Assembly: GCA_035367155.1 (NCBI GenBank)
Contig: DAOSJI010000001.1
Span: 62,001-126,000, forward strand
Source: JAAYSA01 sp035367155
GTDB lineage: Bacteria; Bacillota_I; Bacilli_A; RFN20; CAG-826
DNA length: 64,000 nucleotides
Direction of reading: 5' to 3'
Shown here piece by piece: positions 58,365-64,000 of the stretch. A program made the translations under genes and the position numbers. The notes under the pieces were generated by a model that saw only the letters and a list, made by a program, of their open reading frames with translations, had not been told where the DNA came from and did not search any database. Every line of letters starts with the position of its first letter. Within the stretch, counting starts at the first letter, position 1.

Positions 58365-60251
58365 TTAGAGACTATTTTTAATTAGCGAAATAAGACTTTC
58401 AATATCTAAGCCAGTTATTTTATATTGATCACTAACAGAAGCATGCGTAATATTTTGTCGTGGGATTGCTCTTGTAATAATTTGTCCTTTAAAACCGTTA
58501 TTATTTAACGTAGCGACAAGATTATTTACAAAGCCGTATGATGTTGCATAAGGATCGATAATAATTACCTTCTTATAATGGTTTAATTTAGCAATTACAT
58601 CTAAATCAAAAGGTGTCTGGAAAACAGCATTAATTAAGGTGATATTAATATTTTCTTTATATAGTTCTTCTTTAATCTTTTCAAAATGAGGCCCATAACT
58701 TACAAGGGCAACTTCACTTCTATTTTCTTCTTTTATGAGCCATTTACCAACTTCAAAAGCATCACCATTTAAAGAGTTGCTACTAATTTTACTGATTCTT
58801 TCGCGCGGATAACGAATAAAGAAAGGTCCGCCTTTATGGTTTAGTGATGTATAGACTAGTTTTTTAGCGAGTTCAGGTGTAGAAGCCATTGCTATTATTA
58901 CATTTGGAATACCAATAAAAGCTGCCTGATCAAAAATTCCTTGATGTGTTGACCCATCAGCGCCAATAAGCCCAGCACGATCAACTAAAATTGTAGTAGC
59001 TAGATTCATCCTTGCTAAATCATGAACAACTTGATCAAATGAACGTTGTAAAAAAGTAGAATAAATTGATATTATGGGGTGTTTTCCGCTTAAAGCAAGA
59101 CCACTTGATAATGTGACGGCATGTTCTTCAGCGATACCTACATCAATTGAACGACCAGGAAACTTTTTAAAAACTTCATCTAATTCCGAACCTTTTAAAG
59201 TAGCAGGATTTATTAAAAGAACATCTTTATTTTCTTCCATTATTTTTTCAACGATATCAGCATACAATTTTGACCAAGTGATCAAGGATTCATGGTTGTT
59301 TTTTAATAACCCTGTCTCAACATGAAAAGGTGCAATTCCATGCCAACTACCTTCTCTGTCGGTTTCAGCGGGTTTATATCCTTTACCTTTAGTTGTTTTA
59401 ACATGAACAATGGTTGATTTTTGTTGTTTTTTGGCGAGTTGAAGCGCTTTATCTAGTTTTTTATAGTTATGCCCATCAACTAATCCAATATAGGCTAGTC
59501 CCATTTGCTCAAAGATATTATGAGATATTAAGTGACGAGCAAACCAGTCTTTAATGTACCATGCTATGCGGTAAAAAAAGTATCCAACTCTTGATTTAAA
59601 CATTAATCTTTTAAATCGCGATTTCGATTTGATGTAACGTGGTGATATCTTCCAACGTCTAAACATCTTTGTTAAGGCACCAGTTGGTGGTGTAATTGAC
59701 ATTTCATTATCATTAAGAACGATAATAACTTTATTATTGCGATGAGCTATATCGTTTAGTGCTTCAAAAGCTAGTCCGTTACTAATCGAGGCATCACCAA
59801 TCAAAGCAACAACATGATATTTTTCACCGTTTAAATCGCGAGCTATTGCCATTCCTTGTGCTGCGCTTAGTGAAGTTGATGAATGACCTGCTTCAAAGTG
59901 ATCATATGATGATTCACTTCGTTTTTGGAAACCACTTACACCATCTTTGGTTCTTAAACCTTCGAGTTTGCGCCCTGTTAAAATTTTATATGTATAAGAT
60001 TGATGGCCGACATCAAAAAGTAACTTATCTTCGTTAAAATCAAATGCTCTATTTAGGGCAATGGTTAAGCTTATCGAACCTAAATTACTACTTAAGTGGC
60101 CACCATATTTTGAGACTTGTTCTATTATTTCATCTCTAATTTGACTTTCGAGCATTTCAAGTTCATCTTTTGTTAAAGTAGCAACAAAATGAGGATCACT
60201 AATCCTTGTTAAGTCAAATGGTTCAATAATTTTCTTTCTTTTCTTACACAT
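58365..60251 (-). CDS. dxs: 1-deoxy-D-xylulose-5-phosphate synthase
   Basis: Dxs condenses pyruvate and glyceraldehyde 3-phosphate, the entry of the MEP pathway, with thiamine diphosphate. The 628 residues show FDVGHQSYTYKILTGR (near 78), the TPP motif GDASISNGLAFEALN (near 152), the transketolase central domain DVGIAEEHAVTLSSGLALSG (near 364) and GLIGADGSTHQGIFD (near 430). No ribosome site is seen: a phased AGTA repeat reaches to the start codon, and TATAAG at 60265-60260 could be a -10 two bases from a leaderless start. Confidence 0.95.
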   Translation of the reverse strand: MCKKRKKIIEPFDLTRISDPHFVATLTKDELEMLESQIRDEIIEQVSKYGGHLSSNLGSISLTIALNRAFDFNEDKLLFDVGHQSYTYKILTGRKLEGLRTKDGVSGFQKRSESSYDHFEAGHSSTSLSAAQGMAIARDLNGEKYHVVALIGDASISNGLAFEALNDIAHRNNKVIIVLNDNEMSITPPTGALTKMFRRWKISPRYIKSKSRFKRLMFKSRVGYFFYRIAWYIKDWFARHLISHNIFEQMGLAYIGLVDGHNYKKLDKALQLAKKQQKSTIVHVKTTKGKGYKPAETDREGSWHGIAPFHVETGLLKNNHESLITWSKLYADIVEKIMEENKDVLLINPATLKGSELDEVFKKFPGRSIDVGIAEEHAVTLSSGLALSGKHPIISIYSTFLQRSFDQVVHDLARMNLATTILVDRAGLIGADGSTHQGIFDQAAFIGIPNVIIAMASTPELAKKLVYTSLNHKGGPFFIRYPRERISKISSNSLNGDAFEVGKWLIKEENRSEVALVSYGPHFEKIKEELYKENINITLINAVFQTPFDLDVIAKLNHYKKVIIIDPYATSYGFVNNLVATLNNNGFKGQIITRAIPRQNITHASVSDQYKITGLDIESLISLIKNSL

Positions 60252-60257
60252 ATAAAT

Positions 60258-60294
60258 TACTTATAATCTACTAATATATTACTAATAATATACT
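60258..60294 (-). repeat. 11-bp phased AGTA repeat, site 7 (after xseB)
   Basis: On the plus strand TACT begins at 60258, 60269, 60280 and 60291, four perfect units exactly 11 bases apart, filling the xseB to dxs spacer. In gene sense it is AGTA. Confidence 0.75.
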
Positions 60295-60300
60295 TTGTTG

Positions 60301-60507
60301 CTATTTTTTATCACTTTCTATTGCTTCAATCTTGATTTTAGTTTCTTCTAGTTCTTTATTAATCATTGAAAGTAAAGCAAAACCTTCTTCATATAATTCG
60401 ACACCACTTGAAAGCTCAACATTTGCATTTTCAAGTAGTTCAAGAATTTCTTCTAGTCTTTCCATCTTTTTTTCGATGGTCCAACCTTTAAATTTTTCAT
60501 CATACAT
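60301..60507 (-). CDS. xseB: Exodeoxyribonuclease VII small subunit
   Basis: XseB is the small helical subunit of exonuclease VII. The 68 residues show WTIEKKMERLEEILELLENANVELSSGVELYEEG, the family pattern over two helices. It overlaps xseA by eight bases, the normal arrangement. Confidence 0.94.
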   Translation of the reverse strand: MYDEKFKGWTIEKKMERLEEILELLENANVELSSGVELYEEGFALLSMINKELEETKIKIEAIESDKK

Positions 60508-61774
60508 GGTCTTTAATCTCCTCTACTTTAACTAATATTTTTCCATCTTTTAGAGTAGCAACTAACATATCATCTCTACTAATTTCTTTAATTGATGTGA
60601 TGATATAGCCACTTTTGTCAGAAAGCATACTATAACCACGTTCTAAAACTTTTAAGGGTGATAGAGCTTCTAGTTTTGCAAAAGCACTATTAGCGAATTC
60701 CCACTTTTTATTATAGCAGTTTTTAATGCTTTTACTGAGTGAAGACGCTTTTTCACTTAAATAGTGTTTCGTATGTAAATAATATGCGTTATATGCGGCT
60801 TTTAAACGTATTCTTAGGTCGTTTACTTTACGTTCTTTAATTGCATAAAGTTCGCCTTTTCGCTTAAAAATAGGTCTGTTTGCTAAAAGGTTATATTTAT
60901 TTAGTAATATATTGTATTTGTTTTTGATGTCTTTTGTAAGACGCTTTTCAATTTCAATTAAAGATTGAATTATATTTGTTTTATTTGGAACAGCCGCTTC
61001 AGCTGCTGCGGTAGGTGTACTTACACGTAAGTCAGCAAGAAAATCTAGCAATGTAAAATCGATTTCGTGCCCAACTGCACTAATGATAGGAACTTTTCTA
61101 TTTGATAGAAGCATAATTAACTCTTCATCATTAAAGGCCCATAGATCATCGCTACTTCCACCTCCTCTAGCAATTATTAATACATCTAATGAATACTCTA
61201 AAGAACGATTATAAGCGGCTATTAGGCTTTTTGGTGCAGTTTCGCCCTGAACAATCGCGGGAAAATAATAAATCGTAACAAGCGGATATCTTAATGTAAT
61301 ATTTTCTTTAATATCAGCCCATGCTGCACTATCTTTTCCACAAATTACTCCGATGTTACGTGGATATTTTTTTAGGGGTAATTTTTTTGATTCGTCAAAT
61401 ATACCAAGTTTTTCTAGTTTTTCTTTTAACTTTTTTAAAGCAAGAAGTTTTTGACCTTCACCAAAAAGGATCACATTTGAGCCAATAAGTTGATAGGTCC
61501 CACTTTTTTCATAAAGAGTTACTTCTCCGGTTACGATAATGTCGTCGCCATCTTTAAGAGGAAAATTAAGCGAGGCAATACCTTGATAGAAAAGAACGAC
61601 CTGGATTCGTGCATCATCTTCATCTTTTAATGTAAAGTAATGTGCTGATTTATATTTACTATAATTAAGTACTTCTCCACGTACATTCACTCTTTTTAGA
61701 AAAGGATTATTAGCAAAAGTTAAACGCACATACTCATTTAGTTCTCTAACAAGTAGGTAATCACGCTCTTTCAT
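60500..61774 (-). CDS. xseA: Exodeoxyribonuclease VII large subunit
   Basis: XseA degrades single-stranded DNA from both ends. The 424 residues have an N-terminal OB domain (about 1-100, VRGEVLNYSKYKSAHYFTLKD), the catalytic core with GVICGKDSAAWADI, IARGGGSSDDLWAFNDEEL (near 203) and SAVGHEIDFTLLDFLADLRVSTPTAAAE split over about 235-262, and a long coiled coil to the C terminus. I use the ATG at 61774 and not the TTG directly before. It overlaps nusB by 14 bases; GAGG lies inside the end of nusB. Confidence 0.95.
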   Translation of the reverse strand: MKERDYLLVRELNEYVRLTFANNPFLKRVNVRGEVLNYSKYKSAHYFTLKDEDDARIQVVLFYQGIASLNFPLKDGDDIIVTGEVTLYEKSGTYQLIGSNVILFGEGQKLLALKKLKEKLEKLGIFDESKKLPLKKYPRNIGVICGKDSAAWADIKENITLRYPLVTIYYFPAIVQGETAPKSLIAAYNRSLEYSLDVLIIARGGGSSDDLWAFNDEELIMLLSNRKVPIISAVGHEIDFTLLDFLADLRVSTPTAAAEAAVPNKTNIIQSLIEIEKRLTKDIKNKYNILLNKYNLLANRPIFKRKGELYAIKERKVNDLRIRLKAAYNAYYLHTKHYLSEKASSLSKSIKNCYNKKWEFANSAFAKLEALSPLKVLERGYSMLSDKSGYIITSIKEISRDDMLVATLKDGKILVKVEEIKDHV

Positions 61775-62180
61775 CAACTAAAACCTCATCTAAAATGGCA
61801 TTTACGAATTTATACTCATCTCCAACAACATAACGTTTTGTTAATTTAATTGCTACATTAATAACAATCCGTTTATCAACATTTCCAATATAGAAATAAT
61901 GAGTATAACTCATTAACAAAATCGCTTGAATTACGCGATTTAAACGGTGAAATTTCCATTTCACAAGTTTAGGTGTAATCTCATTAATTATCTTATCTAT
62001 ATTTATAAGTGTTTTTATTGTAAGTTCTTTTAAAAAGATGGGTACTTCATCAATCGGGATACCGCTGATTGTTTCAATTAACTCTTCAACATCAAAAACA
62101 ACATCAGCATTAACATACGACAGCGCACTATAAATAATAGCTAAGCCGATTTCTTGTTGTTGGTTTCGAGTAATTTTCAT
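61761..62180 (-). CDS. nusB: Transcription antitermination protein NusB
   Basis: NusB binds boxA RNA with S10 and supports rRNA transcription. The 139 residues are all helical and follow the NusB pattern: TRNQQQEIGLAIIYSALSY at the start, KWKFHRLNRVIQAILLMSYTH (near 74) and VAIKLTKRYVVGDEYKFVNAILDEV at the end. CGAGGC lies before the ATG. It leads nusB-xseA-xseB. A perfect palindrome is found upstream. Confidence 0.9.
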   Translation of the reverse strand: MKITRNQQQEIGLAIIYSALSYVNADVVFDVEELIETISGIPIDEVPIFLKELTIKTLINIDKIINEITPKLVKWKFHRLNRVIQAILLMSYTHYFYIGNVDKRIVINVAIKLTKRYVVGDEYKFVNAILDEVLVDERA

Positions 62181-62201
62181 ATAACAAGCCTCGAGAAAAT
62201 A

Positions 62202-62219
62202 TTACCATAATTATGGTAA
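62202..62219. repeat. Perfect 18-bp palindrome upstream of nusB
   Basis: TTACCATAATTATGGTAA is fully self-complementary. On the minus strand it is followed by TATTTTC, so it may be a weak terminator for the membrane protein gene, or an operator before nusB. Confidence 0.65.
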
Positions 62220-62227
62220 AACTTCTA

Positions 62228-62746
62228 TTATTCTTCACTTTTTTCTCGTAAGTGAGGATATTGTTTATTTATTGTAATAACATTTGCATAACTAAATAAA
62301 GCAACAAAGGAAGCAGATATTATTACTATATGAATGGCAATACTAGTTAAATATGAACTTCGATTAGTAAATGGGTGTGAAAAAGGTATAAAAGCAAGAA
62401 TTGTATCTACTAAATAAAGACTAATTACTGCTAAAAGCGCCCATAACCTAGCTCTTTTTGCATACATTGTTAAAAAAGCATAAATAGCACTTACCGCGGC
62501 AGATAATAAAATCACAATAATATTAAAACTAGTTGTTAAACCTATACTTTTATATATTAGACTAAATAAAAGTTCGAGCGTTTTATAACCAAGGGCAAAA
62601 TTAGGTGTTTGCTTTAAAACAAACATGCTATTACCAAGTAAATTCATAATAGCCCCCCACAATAAAAAAAGAACGGTTTTATTGAATAAACCGACAAACA
62701 TATTATGTGTTTTTATGGGCGATTTTTCGCGTTTTCGCCGCTTCAA
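62228..62746 (-). CDS. Four-helix membrane protein of unknown function
   Basis: I do not recognise this 172-residue protein. It has a basic N terminus (KRRKREKS) and four hydrophobic segments (about 18-40, 72-95, 101-120 and 130-158). It starts with TTG, supported by AAGGAG five bases upstream, and overlaps the Asp23 gene by four bases. It sits between asp23 and nusB where other Bacilli have no such gene. Confidence 0.7.
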   Translation of the reverse strand: MKRRKREKSPIKTHNMFVGLFNKTVLFLLWGAIMNLLGNSMFVLKQTPNFALGYKTLELLFSLIYKSIGLTTSFNIIVILLSAAVSAIYAFLTMYAKRARLWALLAVISLYLVDTILAFIPFSHPFTNRSSYLTSIAIHIVIISASFVALFSYANVITINKQYPHLREKSEE

Positions 62747-63093
62747 TTAATCTCCTTTTTTTCAGCGAATCCTGCTACAACAACATCAATTTTAAAAGGA
62801 ATCATTTCTGTCATCATCGCAAGAGCATTACTAACATTATCTTGAATCGCAAGACAAACTTCATCTACAGGAGCGCCTTTAACTAAAATGACATGAATTT
62901 TAACATTAACTAAACCGTTACGAATACTACAAGAAATTGGTTTATGTAGTTTAAAAGTAGCGGAAACTGGATCTAAAAGAATTGCACCTTGAACTTGGTT
63001 GGTTGCAATACCTGCAATTTGATCAAATACAAAATGAGAAATTCCCATATTGCCATTTCGAGTGTAATTTTGAATATAAACGTATTCAGCCAT
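62743..63093 (-). CDS. Asp23/Gls24 family envelope stress protein
   Basis: This 116-residue protein is like Bacillus YqhY, which lies next to nusB in many Firmicutes and is linked with lipid synthesis and the envelope. ISHFVFDQIAGIATNQVQGAIL and NVKIHVILVKGAPVDEVCLAIQDNVSNAL are family-typical. I start at 63093 behind AAGGAAT; the longer reading passes through the promoter. It has its own extended -10 promoter. Confidence 0.9.
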   Translation of the reverse strand: MAEYVYIQNYTRNGNMGISHFVFDQIAGIATNQVQGAILLDPVSATFKLHKPISCSIRNGLVNVKIHVILVKGAPVDEVCLAIQDNVSNALAMMTEMIPFKIDVVVAGFAEKKEIN

Positions 63094-63122
63094 ATTTATT
63101 CCTTCTTTATTATTATAAAGAA

Positions 63123-63131
63123 ATTGTACCA
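63123..63131 (-). promoter_or_regulatory. Extended -10 promoter of the Asp23 operon
   Basis: On the minus strand TGG is followed by TACAAT (63128-63123). It directly follows the transketolase terminator. Confidence 0.55.
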
Positions 63132-63145
63132 CATTTACAATAAAC

Positions 63146-63170
63146 AAAAACCGTTTTGGACTCAAAACGG
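63146..63170 (-). terminator. Terminator of the transketolase gene
   Basis: On the minus strand CCGTTTTG, AGTC loop, CAAAACGG and TTTTTG. A second hairpin covers the tkt stop codon near 63180-63205. Confidence 0.92.
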
Positions 63171-63193
63171 CTTGTTGTTAAGTTAAGAATAAT

Positions 63194-64000
63194 TTATTCC
63201 TTAACTTCGACTTCTTTTTTATCTTCTTCTACAGCTTCTTTCGCTATTTCTTCTTTAACTTCTTTCTCTACTTCTTCCTTAACTATTTCCTTAGTTTCCT
63301 TCTCAGCTTCTTCCTTAACTACTTCGTTAGTTTCCTTTTTAGCTTCTTCCTTAACGTCTTTTTTTACTTCTTTCTTAACTCCAAGAATTTCCCTAACTTT
63401 ATTAGCTAGGGCTTCAGGTGTATATTCTAAAGATTCTAAAACATCTTTCATTGGGGCACTTAAACCAAAACGATTGATTGTAAAGGTATGTTTTGCAAAT
63501 TCATGCCAGCCAAATGGAGAAAGTAGTTCAATAGCTATTCGTTTATTATAATCTTTGCCTAAAACTTCATTAATATAGTCTTCATCTTGAGTTTTAAATA
63601 CTTCCATACTTGGAAGAGAAACAACTCGAACATCAATCTTATCTTTAAGAAGTTCTTCTTTAGCTTTTAAGGCAAGACTAACTTCGCTTCCTGTTGCAAT
63701 AAGGGTAAAATCTAGTTTTTTAACTTCTTTACTAATAACATAGCCACCTTTACTTGCATCATTATAATTTGAACCAACTAAAGTTGGTAAGTTTTGACGG
63801 CTCAATATTAGTGCTGTAGGTGTTTTCTTACTTAGAATCGCTTGTTTCCATGCTGTAGCAGTTTCTCTAGCATCTGCTGGACGCCAGACATTTACATTAG
63901 GTATTGCTCGAAGCATCGCAAGTTGTTCAATTGGTTGATGTGTAGGTCCATCTTCACCAAGAGCGACAGTGTCATGACTAAATAAATAAATAGCAGGAAC
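63194..64000 (-). CDS. tkt: Transketolase, C-terminal part, with charged tail
   Basis: Transketolase moves two-carbon units in the pentose phosphate pathway. The gene enters from the right edge; 268 residues are visible. They begin in the central domain at SHDTVALGEDGPTHQP, with HQPIEQLAMLRAIPNV next, then FTLIATGSEVSLAL and FGWHEFAKH, the usual C-terminal domain. After the normal end near EILGV there are about 60 extra residues made almost only of Lys, Glu and Val in short repeats (for example KEEAEKETKE), probably a charged helix. Such a tail is not normal for transketolase. Confidence 0.93.
   Translation of the reverse strand, partial: VPAIYLFSHDTVALGEDGPTHQPIEQLAMLRAIPNVNVWRPADARETATAWKQAILSKKTPTALILSRQNLPTLVGSNYNDASKGGYVISKEVKKLDFTLIATGSEVSLALKAKEELLKDKIDVRVVSLPSMEVFKTQDEDYINEVLGKDYNKRIAIELLSPFGWHEFAKHTFTINRFGLSAPMKDVLESLEYTPEALANKVREILGVKKEVKKDVKEEAKKETNEVVKEEAEKETKEIVKEEVEKEVKEEIAKEAVEEDKKEVEVKE

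Noticed and set aside
63156..63551. Plus-strand frame of 131 residues rich in Ser, Thr and Phe
   Set aside because: It is the complement of the Lys/Glu repeat tail of transketolase, has no ribosome site and overlaps the terminator.
1..64000. Reassigned UGA codon as in mycoplasmas
   Set aside because: Several genes end with TGA at the expected length (comEA, dnaG, MBL hydrolase) and Trp is TGG throughout.
1..64000. CRISPR arrays, tRNA or rRNA genes, insertion sequences, prophage
   Set aside because: No spaced direct repeats of CRISPR size, no tRNA-like T-arm pattern, no transposase or phage genes were noticed on either strand.

Overview
The window is a stretch of chromosome from a low-GC bacterium of the Bacilli/Tenericutes-like branch of the Firmicutes, most likely an uncultured lineage. 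The evidence is the A+T-rich sequence, strong AGGAGG ribosome sites, CIRCE-controlled hrcA-grpE-dnaK-dnaJ, and Bacillus-like gene orders (dnaG-rpoD-trmK-nif3-ispH-cshB-nfo; yneF, plsY, parE, parC; yqeG-yqeH-yhbY-nadD-yqeK; asp23-nusB-xseA-xseB-dxs). TGA ends several genes (for example comEA, dnaG and an MBL hydrolase), so this is the standard bacterial code and not a Mycoplasma code. No rRNA, tRNA, insertion sequence, prophage or CRISPR array was seen. Almost all of it is housekeeping DNA.

Layout. 1-6 kb: the 5' end of an epimerase gene, an ABC-2 exporter pair, greA, the competence genes comEA-comEC, and holA facing rpsT. 6.5-14.8 kb: fmt, a nuclease-helicase gene broken only by an assembly gap, lepA, a degenerate Fic protein and hemW. 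14.9-23 kb: heat-shock operon under two CIRCE sites, then rsmE and mtaB. 23-28.4 kb: rpmF, deoC, rpsU, an orphan C39-peptidase membrane protein, ybeY-cdd-era-recO. 28.5-37.7 kb: glyS, dnaG-rpoD operon, ispH, cshB, nfo. 37.7-41.7 kb (minus): feoA-feoB-mntR and ispG. 41.8-52.2 kb: rpmG, efp, plsY (minus), parE-parC, yqeG-yqeH-yhbY-nadD/yqeK. 52.2-52.6 kb: the one sizeable non-coding region. 52.6-64 kb: all minus strand, from a PemK-like protein through deoB, xerD, dinB, dxs, xseAB, nusB and asp23 to a transketolase cut by the window edge.

The genes together serve transcription (greA, rpoD, nusB), translation (fmt, lepA, efp, glyS, ribosomal proteins S20, S21, L32, L33), ribosome assembly (era, ybeY, yqeH, yhbY, rsmE), replication and repair (holA, dnaG, parEC, recO, nfo, dinB, xseAB), chaperones, the MEP isoprenoid pathway (dxs, ispG, ispH), iron uptake and deoxynucleoside salvage (deoB, deoC, cdd).

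The most interesting signals are non-coding. Seven spacers directly after stop codons carry AGTA units at an 11-bp step, always in the same orientation relative to the gene just ended. At about 52.4 kb, where mostly plus-strand genes meet an all-minus block, there is a dif-like 28-bp site, with two tandem DnaA boxes about 100 bp further on and xerD 3.8 kb away; this looks like the replication terminus. Several genes without a ribosome site start exactly at or within about ten bases of the predicted transcription start, so leaderless or near-leaderless mRNAs seem to be used. The 100-N gap at 9.67 kb is flanked by the same 55 bases on both sides and is an assembly artefact.
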